Made by a program: the position numbers and the translations under genes. The notes beneath the pieces were generated by a model that was given only the letters and a program-made list of their open reading frames with translations, was not told where the DNA came from and did not search any database. Positions 30,332-39,298 of a DNA stretch of 64,000 nt are shown here, in pieces (position 1 is the first letter of the stretch; every line of letters starts with the position of its first letter). Origin of the DNA: Paracoccaceae bacterium (lineage in GTDB: Bacteria; Pseudomonadota; Alphaproteobacteria; Rhodobacterales; Rhodobacteraceae); the NCBI GenBank assembly GCA_028874915.1, contig JAPPHA010000059.1, forward strand, positions 1-64,000. The letters are read 5' to 3'.

Positions 30332-30358
30332 GCCCCCGGGCCTCAAGGGCCCGGGGGC
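30332..30358. terminator. GC-rich hairpin between dctP and dctQ
   Basis: A perfect 11-bp stem (GCCCCCGGGCC at 30332-30342 with GGCCCGGGGGC at 30348-30358) closes a 5-base loop. No T-run follows on the minus strand. In an operon transcribed dctP-dctQ-dctM this position suggests partial termination or mRNA stabilisation, which would give more binding protein than permease. Confidence 0.65.
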
Positions 30359-30378
30359 AAATCGGAAAGCCAGGAAGG

Positions 30379-31467
30379 TCAGCTTCCCAGGACGCGGTCG
30401 CGTTGACTGCGATAGGCCGAAATCGACTGGGTGAGCCAGCCTGAAGACGCCCTCATCGAGGCGACATAGTCGTTGTAAATGGAAGCGAAGATCTCATCGC
30501 CCATGAACTCGTCATAGACGCTCTTCGAAGCCGAACCGAAAGCATCCCAGACGCTATCCGGAAATTCGAGAATCTTCACACCGCCCGCAGACAGACGGCT
30601 CAACGCGGCACCATTGTTGTTGAGGTACTGGCTGAGGTTCCAGACATTGGCATGACCGGATGCGATCTCGATCGCTGCTTGCTGCTGCGATGTCAGTGAG
30701 TCGAATTTCTCCAGGTTGACGGCAAGCGTCAGCCCGGCCGAAGGCTCGTGGAATCCAGCGGTGTAGTAGAACTTGGTGATCTCCTGGAAGCCGGCCTTTT
30801 CATCAGCCCAAGGTCCGATCCATTCCGTTCCGTCGATCGCTCCCGAGGCCAGTGCCTGATACACTTCGGCGCCTGGAAGATTTTGAACCGAGGCCCCCAT
30901 GTAGCCGAGTGCCTTGCCGCCAAGGCCGGGCATCCGGAACTTCAGACCATTGAAGTCTTCGGGACCGGAGATTTCCTGCCGAAACCACCCGCCGGCCTGT
31001 GTCCCGGTGTTCCCGGCAAGGAAGGACTTCAGGTTGAAAATCTCACCCAGTTCATGGTGACGTTCCTTGCCGCCGCCGTGATAATACCAGTTGTTCTGTT
31101 CGGTTGCCGTCATTCCGAAGGGAACCCCGGTGAAGAAGGCGAAGGCGGGATGCTGACTGATGAAGTAGTAGTCGGCAGCGTGGTACATGTCGGCTTGTCC
31201 CGACGACACGGCATCGAAGACCTCGAAGGCCCCAACCAGTTCGCCCGCCGCCTTGACCTCAATCTCGATCGAACCGTCCGACATGGCATTGACATTGTCC
31301 GCAACCTTCTGAGCGGCATCGAACACACCGGCAAGACCCCGGCCCCAGGACGTCACCATGGTCAACTTGACCTTGTCCTGGGCAATCGCCGGCGCGGCAA
31401 GAGTCGTCGCCGCGGCAGCCCCTCCGCCGAGGGCCGATGTTCTAAGAAACGTTCTACGATCCATCAA
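30379..31467 (-). CDS. dctP: TRAP transporter substrate-binding protein (TakP-like)
   Basis: A 362-residue periplasmic protein with a twin-arginine signal (MDRRTFLRTSALGGGAAAAT, cleavage after APAIA). The mature part resembles the alpha-keto-acid binder TakP: TSWGRGLAGVFDAAQKVADNV, the DMYHAADYYFISQHPAFAFF segment, and WFRQEISGPEDFNGLKFRMPG with the conserved arginine that pairs with a substrate carboxylate. Its extended permease partners support this subfamily. The ligand is probably an organic acid but not fixed by sequence. AAAGGAGGA lies just upstream of the start. Confidence 0.93.
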   Translation of the reverse strand: MMDRRTFLRTSALGGGAAAATTLAAPAIAQDKVKLTMVTSWGRGLAGVFDAAQKVADNVNAMSDGSIEIEVKAAGELVGAFEVFDAVSSGQADMYHAADYYFISQHPAFAFFTGVPFGMTATEQNNWYYHGGGKERHHELGEIFNLKSFLAGNTGTQAGGWFRQEISGPEDFNGLKFRMPGLGGKALGYMGASVQNLPGAEVYQALASGAIDGTEWIGPWADEKAGFQEITKFYYTAGFHEPSAGLTLAVNLEKFDSLTSQQQAAIEIASGHANVWNLSQYLNNNGAALSRLSAGGVKILEFPDSVWDAFGSASKSVYDEFMGDEIFASIYNDYVASMRASSGWLTQSISAYRSQRDRVLGS

Positions 31468-31924
31468 AGTTCCTCCTTTGAAGGCCGAAGCCTGCCGCTC
31501 GGCCGTTTTAATTGATCGCCGTTGTAAACCACACTGCCGTCAAAACTACAATTGAATTCATAGCGGACTCCGGGACCTGCAAATTCTCTCCAGCAGGGCG
31601 CAGCAGCCTCGCTTTCACATGGCCGACAGATCGCCCTGCGATTCGCAAATCCGCACGTCACGTCGCAGAACTCGAACCCACGCAATCGACTTGGTCTGGT
31701 CATCGTCCGGCCGGAATTCGATTGCCGGTATGGCTGCGTGGAACATTCGAAAACATGGGACAAACGGGCACATGGAATCCGGGTCGCAACCCATGTGACG
31801 GATCAAACCCGTCGGCCCGCTCCACGGGGTCCATCCTAATCGCGCAACCGACCGTCGGGTTCCCTACCGGGACCTATGACCGTTGATCGACGTCGGATCA
31901 TGCCTCGAAAAGCCGGCATGGTCT
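31468..31924. other. Intergenic region upstream of the TRAP operon
   Basis: This must hold the promoter of dctP. I see no gene, no tRNA that folds, and no copy of the CTAG palindrome found elsewhere in the sugar island, so the TRAP operon is probably controlled separately. Confidence 0.4.
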
Positions 31925-32377
31925 TCATTCAACTGGTGGAATGACACCCTTTCGAAACATGAAACAGCCATAAAATCGACGTTCACCGGTTTGAATGACG
32001 GCAAAGGACTCCCGGGCCAGGTCATAGAACGCGAACCGTTCGATGCTGACCATGGGACGGGGTTTGCCCTCAGCCCTGTCGATTGCCGCCTGCACCTCTT
32101 CCTGGACGGGCGGAACCGTGTCCGGGTCATCGACGACTTCCATGCGTCCGGCAAAGTCGTCGACGAAAGTGTCGAGTGGCATGACCGAAAGAACGGCATC
32201 CGCCGCTTCGGCGGCCGTCAAGTTTTCCATGCGAAGGAGGTCACCCAACACCGTGTCGTGTGCAACGGACTCCGCCGGGAAATTCGTGTCTGCAAGGATC
32301 AGGACATCTCCATGTCCCATCGCACGAAGCGCAAAAAGCACATCCGCATTCAGTCGAGCATCAACTCCTTTCAGCAT
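31925..32377 (-). CDS. fucU: RbsD/FucU-family sugar mutarotase
   Basis: A 150-residue cytosolic enzyme that interconverts sugar anomers. FucU features are present: MLKGVDARLNADVLFALRAMGHGD with the catalytic-type histidine, LILADTNFPA, and the C-terminal ERFAFYDLARESFAVIQTGERRFYGCFMFRKG. I use ATG 32377, preceded by GGGAGG; the frame is open to 32494 without family similarity. It supports a fucose-type sugar as substrate of the dehydrogenase further along the island. Confidence 0.88.
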   Translation of the reverse strand: MLKGVDARLNADVLFALRAMGHGDVLILADTNFPAESVAHDTVLGDLLRMENLTAAEAADAVLSVMPLDTFVDDFAGRMEVVDDPDTVPPVQEEVQAAIDRAEGKPRPMVSIERFAFYDLARESFAVIQTGERRFYGCFMFRKGVIPPVE

Positions 32378-32682
32378 CGTCCCGATCCTCCCTTCGTCTT
32401 CGTTGCCGTCCCGGCCGTTTTCACGGTCCTGAAATCCTGGTTCCTGTTCCTCTGCGGCCCGAAGGCCCTCAACGGTCCCATGTGCGACCGGCACCCTTCG
32501 TTCCGTTTCCAGACGTCCCGAAGCCCCGGCCCGGTTCCGTCATGCCGGCGTTGGGGATCCGTCATGCCGGCTTGGGAAATGCGAAGGCAGGAACTGTTTC
32601 ACGATCCCTCAAGAGGCATTCCATTTCAATAGGCAAGCATGTCCGGCAGAATCATGGGATCGACACCGCATCCGCCGTTCCG
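32378..32682. other. Intergenic region between fucU and the ABC ATPase gene
   Basis: No coding sequence supported. It holds a pair of direct repeats at 32536-32571, listed separately, and the fucU ribosome site. Confidence 0.4.
32536..32571. repeat. Short tandem REP-like repeat
   Basis: TCCGTCATGCCGGC occurs exactly at 32536-32549 and again at 32558-32571, a 22-base period with similar spacer bases (GTTGGGGA, TTGGGAAA). The GTCATGCCGGC core resembles intergenic palindromic repeats common in alphaproteobacteria. Only two degenerate copies are present. Confidence 0.45.
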
Positions 32683-33747
32683 TTACGAAAGTCTCCGCCC
32701 GTCGGAGCGGTCAAACAGGTGGATTGCCGAAGGGTCCGCAGACAGGTGAATGTCCTGACCCGGCCTGACATCGAGACGTTCGCGCAGCACGGCGGTCATG
32801 TCCTGCCCGAGCACGCGTACGACAACATGGGTTTCCGCACCCGTCGGTTCGACCACCGCAATCTGGCCGGCAAGGCCGGCACTGTCAGGGTAAAGGTGTT
32901 CCGGCCGAATGCCGATCGTGACCTCGCGACCGTCGCCGGGACGGTCCGAACCGCCGACACGGAGGCGAACACCGTCCACATCCGCCCAGCACTGTCCGTC
33001 CCTGCGGTGAATGACCGCATCGAGCATGTTCATGGCCGGTGACCCGATGAAACCCGCAACGAATGTGTTGTCGGGCCGGTCATACACTTCCAGAGGCGTT
33101 CCGATCTGCTCGATGGATCCATCCTGCATGACAACGATCCTGTCCGCCATCGTCATGGCTTCGATCTGATCATGCGTGACATAAACCGTCGTCGTCTTCA
33201 GCCGCTGGTGCAGTTCCCGGATTTCCGCACGCATCTGGACACGGAGCTTCGCATCGAGATTGGAAAGCGGTTCGTCGAACAGGAAAACTTGCGGATCACG
33301 GACGATGGCCCGGCCCATGGCGACACGCTGACGTTGACCGCCGGACAGTGCACGAGGGTAGCGATTGAGATAGGGTGTCAGACCCAGAATCTCTGCAGCA
33401 CGGCGGACCCTCTCGGCAATTTCGGCCTTGTCAATGCGCCGCATCCGCAGCGCAAAGGCCATGTTTGCGGACACGGTCTTGTGCGGGTACAGAGCGTAAT
33501 TCTGGAAGACCATCGCGATGTCGCGTTGGGACGGCGGGAGATGGTTTACCACCTTGCCACCGATCGAGATCCGTCCAGAGGTGATCCCCTCAAGACCCGC
33601 GATCATCCGGAGCAGCGTCGACTTCCCGCAGCCAGACGGTCCGACGAGAACGACGAATTCGCCGTCTTCGATGTCGAAACCCACGCCACGAATGACTTCG
33701 AGCGAGCCAAAACTCTTGCTGAGGTCGCGGATCCTGACATCAGCCAT
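32683..33747 (-). CDS. Sugar ABC transporter ATP-binding protein (UgpC/MsmK type)
   Basis: The 354-residue ATPase powers sugar import. Walker A GPSGCGKST (36-44), Q-loop MVFQNYALYPHKTV, signature RALSGGQRQRVAMGRA, Walker B VFLFDEPLSNLD and the switch histidine in VYVTHDQIEAM are all intact. A C-terminal TOBE/OB regulatory domain follows (GIRPEHLYP). It is divergent from the binding-protein gene, with the CTAG palindrome in the shared promoter, so one regulator probably controls both directions. Confidence 0.95.
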   Translation of the reverse strand: MADVRIRDLSKSFGSLEVIRGVGFDIEDGEFVVLVGPSGCGKSTLLRMIAGLEGITSGRISIGGKVVNHLPPSQRDIAMVFQNYALYPHKTVSANMAFALRMRRIDKAEIAERVRRAAEILGLTPYLNRYPRALSGGQRQRVAMGRAIVRDPQVFLFDEPLSNLDAKLRVQMRAEIRELHQRLKTTTVYVTHDQIEAMTMADRIVVMQDGSIEQIGTPLEVYDRPDNTFVAGFIGSPAMNMLDAVIHRRDGQCWADVDGVRLRVGGSDRPGDGREVTIGIRPEHLYPDSAGLAGQIAVVEPTGAETHVVVRVLGQDMTAVLRERLDVRPGQDIHLSADPSAIHLFDRSDGRRLS

Positions 33748-33808
33748 GCGTTCTCACACTCCCATCACCGCGCGGCACGATAAGCCCGCGGCGGACATGT
33801 GTCCACTT

Positions 33809-33826
33809 TTGCATGCTAGCATGTTA
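33809..33826. promoter_or_regulatory. CTAG-centred operator, sugar ABC transporter promoter
   Basis: TTGCATGCTAGCATGTTA lies between the divergent ABC ATPase and binding-protein genes. Its right part CTAGCATGTTAG (33816-33827) is identical over 12 bases to a site at 45851-45862 beside the island's GntR regulator, and GCATGCTAGCATG... is nearly self-complementary about the CTAG. FadR-type GntR proteins bind short palindromes of this kind, so this is a likely binding site for the island regulator. Confidence 0.7.
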
Positions 33827-34002
33827 GATGCTTGACGAATCGTACATTGTATTGCCAAGTGCGGATCAGGCAAGTGTCGCTTGCGACCGTCTCGGTCCGG
33901 CAACGGCGGCCGCGGCCGATCCGGGATTTGGAAGCCGTCGATCCCGTTCGTGGTCTCCGGAATTCCTCGCGACCGGCCAGAACAATTCGAGAGGATCTAT
34001 CC

Positions 34003-35682
34003 ATGAAAGTCGAAATCTATGACTATCTCAGGCGACGGGGTGCCCTGAAGCGCCGCGATGTGCTCAAGGGCATGGCCGGAGCAGGAACGCTCGCCGCGTT
34101 TTCGGGCGTTGCATCCGGAATCGGCGTGCGGCCGGTCTGGGCGGCCGACAATGCGGGCTTGCGTGCCGAAATCCTGAAGATTCCTGGCGTGGGCATGGGG
34201 TCGCCCACGGACGCCGACTGGCAGAAAGTGGGAGGCATGACCCTCGGGCCGACCCGGGAAACCGTTGCGGAAGGCGAATTCTCCGGAGTCGAGCTCACGT
34301 TCATGGGGCTGAACAACCAGAATCTTCATAACTTCCTGTTCCGCGGATTCCTCAAGCCGTGGGAAGCCTACACCGGCGCCACGATCAACTGGATCGACTT
34401 GGCGCAAGCCGACTACAACGCGCGCCTTCAGCAGTCCATTGCCACCGGAACTGTTGATTTCGACATCATCGAGATGGGCGCACCGTTCGAGGGCGATGTG
34501 CTCGGACGCGGCATGGCGTCGGAAATGCCCGCCTGGGTCGCCGAGTTGATCGACATGGACGATTACGTCGGCTACCTGAAGGCTCCGGTCGGCACCTGGG
34601 ATGGCAAGACCTACCGGATCTCCATCGATGGCGACTGTCACACGTTTGCCTATCGGACGGACTACTACGACAACGAAGAATTCGCCGCAGCATGGAAAGC
34701 GGCCGGGAATGACAGCGCGTGGGCGCCGCCAACAACGTGGTCTGAAGTCAACGCCCATTCGAAATTCCTTGTCGGCAAGACCGACCCGCTGACCGGCCTC
34801 GACGCCCACGGTTTCCTCGATCCGCTGAAGGGCTGGGGCGGCTTCGGGTTTTACTTCCTTGAAGACCGCGCCACCGGATACGCCAAACACCCGGATGATC
34901 CCGCTTGGCTGTTCGATCCCGAGACGATGAAACCGCGAGTCAACAATCCTGCATTCGTGCGAGCCATCCAGGAAGTCATGGATCTGATCGACGCCGGCGC
35001 GTATCCTGCCGATCAGATTAATGCCGATCCCGGCACGACGGCCTTCCAGCAATTCCTCGCCGGAACTGGCGGGGCATTGACCTGGTGGGGCGATGTGGGC
35101 TCAAACGCACGGACATCCGATACGTCGGTCGTTGGCGATGTCGTGGGGTTCGATATCATCCCGGCCGGCGACGCCGTCTGGAACTCCCGGACGGGGGCGT
35201 GGGAAGAGGGCGTCAACGAAGCTCCGAACATGGCCTACATTGGCTGGGGCGTCTACGTCATGGCCACAGTCGACAGCGATTCCAAGCGGCAGAAGGCAGC
35301 CTGGTCTGCAGCGGCCCATCTGGGCGGCAAGGACCTCAGCCTCTGGGCTTCGGCCTATCCGTCCGGATTCCAGCCCTACCGCAATTCGCACTTCCGCTAC
35401 GAAGAATGGGAAGAGGCCGGTTACGACCGCGCCTTTGTCGAGGACTACCTCGGCTCCAACGCCGACAGCTACAACCATTCGAATGCGGCGATCGAACCGC
35501 GGATCCCGGGTATCTTCCAGTACTATTCCGTCGCAGAAGACGAGCTCGCAAAGGGGTTTGCCGGTCAATACGGTTCGGCACAGGAAACGGCCGACGCCAT
35601 CGCGGCGGCCTGGGAGAACATCACCGACCAGATCGGCCGCGACAACCAGATCAAGCTCTACAAGGCGAGTCTGGGAATGTAG
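34003..35682 (+). CDS. Sugar ABC transporter substrate-binding protein
   Basis: A 559-residue family 1-type extracellular binding protein. The N terminus carries a twin-arginine-like signal (LKRRDVLKGMAGAGTLAAFSGVAS, cleavage near VWAAD). The body has the usual hinge segments (NFLFRGFLKPWEAYTGATINWIDLAQADYNARLQQSI, AFQQFLAGTGGALTWWGDVG). I start at ATG 34003, after GAGAGGA, not at the upstream open-frame start. At 559 residues it is longer than the usual 420, a size seen in binding proteins for larger or unusual sugars. Two permease genes follow. Confidence 0.92.
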   Translation: MKVEIYDYLRRRGALKRRDVLKGMAGAGTLAAFSGVASGIGVRPVWAADNAGLRAEILKIPGVGMGSPTDADWQKVGGMTLGPTRETVAEGEFSGVELTFMGLNNQNLHNFLFRGFLKPWEAYTGATINWIDLAQADYNARLQQSIATGTVDFDIIEMGAPFEGDVLGRGMASEMPAWVAELIDMDDYVGYLKAPVGTWDGKTYRISIDGDCHTFAYRTDYYDNEEFAAAWKAAGNDSAWAPPTTWSEVNAHSKFLVGKTDPLTGLDAHGFLDPLKGWGGFGFYFLEDRATGYAKHPDDPAWLFDPETMKPRVNNPAFVRAIQEVMDLIDAGAYPADQINADPGTTAFQQFLAGTGGALTWWGDVGSNARTSDTSVVGDVVGFDIIPAGDAVWNSRTGAWEEGVNEAPNMAYIGWGVYVMATVDSDSKRQKAAWSAAAHLGGKDLSLWASAYPSGFQPYRNSHFRYEEWEEAGYDRAFVEDYLGSNADSYNHSNAAIEPRIPGIFQYYSVAEDELAKGFAGQYGSAQETADAIAAAWENITDQIGRDNQIKLYKASLGM

Positions 35683-35766
35683 AACGGAAATCCCTCACTG
35701 CCGGCGGGGGGCCTGGTCCGCCGCCGGCCACACTTCTGTTCGGACGGAATTCGAAGCAGTATCGAG

Positions 35767-36873
35767 TTGTCGGAACCAGGCGACCTTCTGCATGTCGTAA
35801 CAGCCGACGAGATCAGCGATCAGCGCCGGGCACTGGGACGTGTGCTCGTTTGGGGCTCATTCGGCCTTTTGGTCGCGACATTTGCGGTGCTTGGCCTGGC
35901 ACAGGCCGACGTTATCGGTCTCCAGCTTCCGAACTGGCGGCCGGCTCTCTATGCTTTCCTGTTCTGGGGCACCTGTCTCGGAATCTCCCGAGTCCTGCTG
36001 TCCGGCGAACAAGGCAAACGATCGCTGTTCATCCTTCCAGCCACACTCTTCGTCGTGGCAACGGTCATCTTTCCGCTGATCTTCGCGCTGGGAATCGCCT
36101 TCTCGAACTGGAATCTGTCGTCGCTCGAGGGCCGATCTTTCAACGGTCTCGACAATGTGCGGCAGATGTGGAGCGATCCGTTCTACTGGAACGCTCTCGG
36201 GAACATGGTGTACTACACGCTGGCGATTCTCGTCGAATACGCCATCGCGTTCGGGCTCGCACTCATTTTGGCATCGAATATCCGAGGGAGGCGTTTTTTC
36301 CGCGTCGCCTTCCTGCTTCCCCTCATGCTCTCTCCTGTCGCTGTCAGCTGGATGATCGGAAAGTCCATGATGGAAGTCCGTTTCGGCCCGCTCGCCAGAT
36401 TGGCGCGCTGGCTCGGATGGGACCGGCCATCGTTTTTCGGAGACCCCGAAATCGCCCGCGCTACCATCATGATGATGGATGCCTGGACGTACATCCCGTT
36501 CATGATGATCATGATCCTGGCCGGGCTTCAGGCAATACCGCGAGAAATCCAGGAAGCCGCCAGGGTTGACGGAGCCGGGGGATGGCGCAGTTTCTGGGAA
36601 GTCACCTTTCCCCTGATGCTGCCGGTCTCAATCACTGCGATCCTGATCCGCGTGATCTTCAAGCTGAAACTCGCGGACATAATCATCAATGTGACTTCCG
36701 GGGGACCCGGGGGGGCGACAGACAGCGTGACCAGTTTCATTTTCCGGGAGTATCGTGATCGGTCGAATGTTGGTTACGGAACGTTGTTGGCAATCGTCTA
36801 TCTTCTTCTGATTGTCATCGCCATTACGGTCTTCATGAAACTCGTCGACCGCTGGATGAACCCCAGGTACTGA
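35767..36873 (+). CDS. Sugar ABC transporter permease (MalF type)
   Basis: A 368-residue permease with about eight membrane helices, including two pairs before the core domain. The EAA loop that docks the ATPase is REIQEAARVDGAGGWRSFWEVTFPLML. The start appears to be TTG 35767; no ATG occurs in frame before the first helix. It ends one base before the second permease gene. Confidence 0.93.
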   Translation: MSEPGDLLHVVTADEISDQRRALGRVLVWGSFGLLVATFAVLGLAQADVIGLQLPNWRPALYAFLFWGTCLGISRVLLSGEQGKRSLFILPATLFVVATVIFPLIFALGIAFSNWNLSSLEGRSFNGLDNVRQMWSDPFYWNALGNMVYYTLAILVEYAIAFGLALILASNIRGRRFFRVAFLLPLMLSPVAVSWMIGKSMMEVRFGPLARLARWLGWDRPSFFGDPEIARATIMMMDAWTYIPFMMIMILAGLQAIPREIQEAARVDGAGGWRSFWEVTFPLMLPVSITAILIRVIFKLKLADIIINVTSGGPGGATDSVTSFIFREYRDRSNVGYGTLLAIVYLLLIVIAITVFMKLVDRWMNPRY

Positions 36874-36874
36874 C

Positions 36875-37795
36875 ATGACACCCCGACAGATCTTTCATGA
36901 CAGCGATGTCGACCTGGGTTACCGCGCCCGATGGCTGTCGGGCCGCGTAGCCGTTTACGGCGTCCTTTTGTTGTGGACCCTGATTTGCCTGTTTCCGATC
37001 TACTGGACGCTGACGACTTCGTTCAAAATGGCGCCGGACGTGATGCAAGGCCGCCTGATCCCGTTTGTGGATTTCGTTCCCAAGTGGAAAGGGTGGGAAT
37101 CGCTCGGCCTCTCGCCACGGCTGATCGGTCAGGAATCAACCGTCCGGGAAGAATTCCTGAAGCGGTTCACCAATTCCACGATCACGGCGCTTGGATCGTC
37201 AGCGCTTGCGCTTGTCCTGGGCAGCATGACGGCCTACGGGCTCTCCCGGTTCCGGTACCGGTTCGGGTTCATGCGCAATCCGGACATCTCGTTTTTCTTC
37301 CTGTCGCAACTCATATTGCCGCCAGTTGTCCTGGCCCTGCCTTTCCTCGTCCTCTACAAGCAGCTTGATCTGCTCGACACCCGTATCGGACTGATCCTTC
37401 TATATACCCTTACCGTGCTGCCAATCGTCATCTGGATCATGCGAGACCAGTTCCAGTCGATCCCCGTGGAACTCGAAGAAGCGGCACTTGTCGACGGACT
37501 TTCGATCTGGGGAGCATTCCTGGTCATCGTCCTGCCGATTGCCCTGCCCGGAATGGTCGCCGCCTTCATCCTGTCGCTTGTCTTGACATGGAACGAGTAT
37601 TTCTTTGCTGCATTGCTGACTTCCACGGATGCCAAGACCCTCCCGGTCATGGTCGCGAGCCAGACTGGCAGTCAGGGCATCAACTGGTGGGCCATGGCCG
37701 CACTCTCCGCGTCCGCAATCTTGCCGTTGATCGTCATCGGCATTGTCCTGGAGCGGTTCATCATCCGCGGCATGGCCGCAGGGGCTGTCAGATAG
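36875..37795 (+). CDS. Sugar ABC transporter permease (MalG type)
   Basis: A 306-residue permease with six membrane helices. The N-terminal helix (VAVYGVLLLWTLICLFPIYWTLTTSFK) and EAA loop (VELEEAALVDGLSIWGAFLVIVLPIALPG) are typical of MalG. It completes the transporter and is convergent with the FGGY kinase gene, six bases apart. Confidence 0.94.
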   Translation: MTPRQIFHDSDVDLGYRARWLSGRVAVYGVLLLWTLICLFPIYWTLTTSFKMAPDVMQGRLIPFVDFVPKWKGWESLGLSPRLIGQESTVREEFLKRFTNSTITALGSSALALVLGSMTAYGLSRFRYRFGFMRNPDISFFFLSQLILPPVVLALPFLVLYKQLDLLDTRIGLILLYTLTVLPIVIWIMRDQFQSIPVELEEAALVDGLSIWGAFLVIVLPIALPGMVAAFILSLVLTWNEYFFAALLTSTDAKTLPVMVASQTGSQGINWWAMAALSASAILPLIVIGIVLERFIIRGMAAGAVR

Positions 37796-37801
37796 GGGTG
37801 C

Positions 37802-39298
37802 CTACGGTCGTTCACCGAGGGCGTCCGCAATTCCCCGTGTACGGGCGTACAGCCTTTTGAAGAGTTCGAACTGACGCTCGTAGGCCGGATGACGTTCCGG
37901 TTCGACGGTCTCAACTATCGGATTCCAGTCGCGGATGTCTCCGGGCCGGGCCAGCCCGATTGCGCAGGCAGCAAGAAAGGCATCGCCGAAGGACGCGCCG
38001 ACCGTGTTCGCCGGGACGTGCTGCGCTACAAACCCAATGTCCGATGTCGCCTGCAGCCAAACGCGGTTCCGTGTGCCACCGCCCACCGCCAGAACCCGGA
38101 CCGGCGGCACGCCGGCCTCGCGAAACGTCTCGAAGACATGGGCCGTTCCGTTCGCGATCCCTTCGATCAATGCACGATACAGGTCCCCCCGCGTATGCGT
38201 GAGATCAAGCCCGAAGATGGCACCCCTGGCCTTCGGGTCATGGATCGGTGTGCGTTCGCCGGAAAAATAGGGGAGGAGCAACAGTCCCCGGGCGCCAGGA
38301 GGCGACGTCGCAGCTTCGCCAACCAGCGTACTGAATGCCGTCTCGGGCGGCAGTTCCCTGGCGAACTGCTCGCGGAACCACCGGGTCAGCGTGCCGCTGG
38401 TTGCCAGACCCGCCAGTGACGCATGACGTCCAGGGTAAAGCCACGGCGCATACCAGAGCCGCGGATCCTTCACACGCCGTTCCGTGACCTGAATGATGAA
38501 CACCGTCGAGCCGTACATCATCATCATGTCGCCAGCCTCTCGCACGCCGGCGCTTACGGCCTCCGCAGCCGCGTCGATCGTCCCTGTCAGAACCGGGGTT
38601 CCCGGCGCGAGGCCGGTCTCGGCCGCGGCGGCCTCCGTGACCGACCCGGCGATTTCGGTCGACCACCGCAGCTTTGGCAATTGCCCGACCGAACAGATGT
38701 CGTCCGCGAGACCTGTGGTCCAGTGCTCGACGTTTACGTCGTAAAGCGGACTGAAATTCGCTGCCGTGTAGTGATCGATTACCCAGGATCCGGTCAGTTT
38801 GAAGGTGAGGTAGCTGGTCGATGTGACGAATTTATGCGCTTTCGCATAAACGTCAGGCCGCTGCCGTCGGAGCCAGAGGATTTTCGGCCCGACCGACTGT
38901 GACGTCAGTGCATTGCCGCAGGTTTCGAGGATCCTGTCGACCCCGATCCGTTCCGTGAGTTCCTCAATCTCCGCTTCGGCGCGTGTGTCGACACCGTAGA
39001 GCACCGCGTTCATCAGAGGCCTTCCGGCTCCGTCCACCGGCAGCATGCAGGGCCCTATGGCACTGGCAGCAACACAACCGATGTGGCGGGGATCCACCGA
39101 GGAACGGTCCAGCAACGCCTTCGTGATCGTCCGGAAGTCTTTCCACCAGTCGCCGTCGGCACGATGCTCAGCCCAACCCGGTTGGGGAACAATCATGTCG
39201 TGCGGCGTCACGGCCTCGGCCAGGACAGTTCCCGTCCGGTCCAAAAGAACGCCCTTCGATTCATAAGTACCGATGTCGATCCCGAGCGTGCAGGTCAT
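37802..39298 (-). CDS. FGGY-family carbohydrate kinase (xylulokinase-like)
   Basis: The 498-residue sugar kinase has the FGGY_N start GIDIGTYESKGVLLDRTG, the sugar-site AASAIGPCMLPVD and VLYGVDTRA, and the FGGY_C ATP site MMMYGSTVFI, GLLLLPYFSGERTPIHDPKARG and VLAVGGGTRNRVWLQ. It is closest in pattern to xylulokinase, but the sugar cannot be fixed. Its start overlaps the M42 peptidase stop by 4 bases, so it is the third gene of the BtpA-M42-kinase operon. Confidence 0.92.
   Translation of the reverse strand: MTCTLGIDIGTYESKGVLLDRTGTVLAEAVTPHDMIVPQPGWAEHRADGDWWKDFRTITKALLDRSSVDPRHIGCVAASAIGPCMLPVDGAGRPLMNAVLYGVDTRAEAEIEELTERIGVDRILETCGNALTSQSVGPKILWLRRQRPDVYAKAHKFVTSTSYLTFKLTGSWVIDHYTAANFSPLYDVNVEHWTTGLADDICSVGQLPKLRWSTEIAGSVTEAAAAETGLAPGTPVLTGTIDAAAEAVSAGVREAGDMMMMYGSTVFIIQVTERRVKDPRLWYAPWLYPGRHASLAGLATSGTLTRWFREQFARELPPETAFSTLVGEAATSPPGARGLLLLPYFSGERTPIHDPKARGAIFGLDLTHTRGDLYRALIEGIANGTAHVFETFREAGVPPVRVLAVGGGTRNRVWLQATSDIGFVAQHVPANTVGASFGDAFLAACAIGLARPGDIRDWNPIVETVEPERHPAYERQFELFKRLYARTRGIADALGERP

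Noticed and set aside
31755-31835. tRNA-like 3' half (GACGG-ATCAAAC-CCGTC then GGCCCGC-T-CCA)
   Set aside because: The T-loop is non-standard and no matching 5' acceptor strand occurs at the right distance, so it does not fold as a tRNA.
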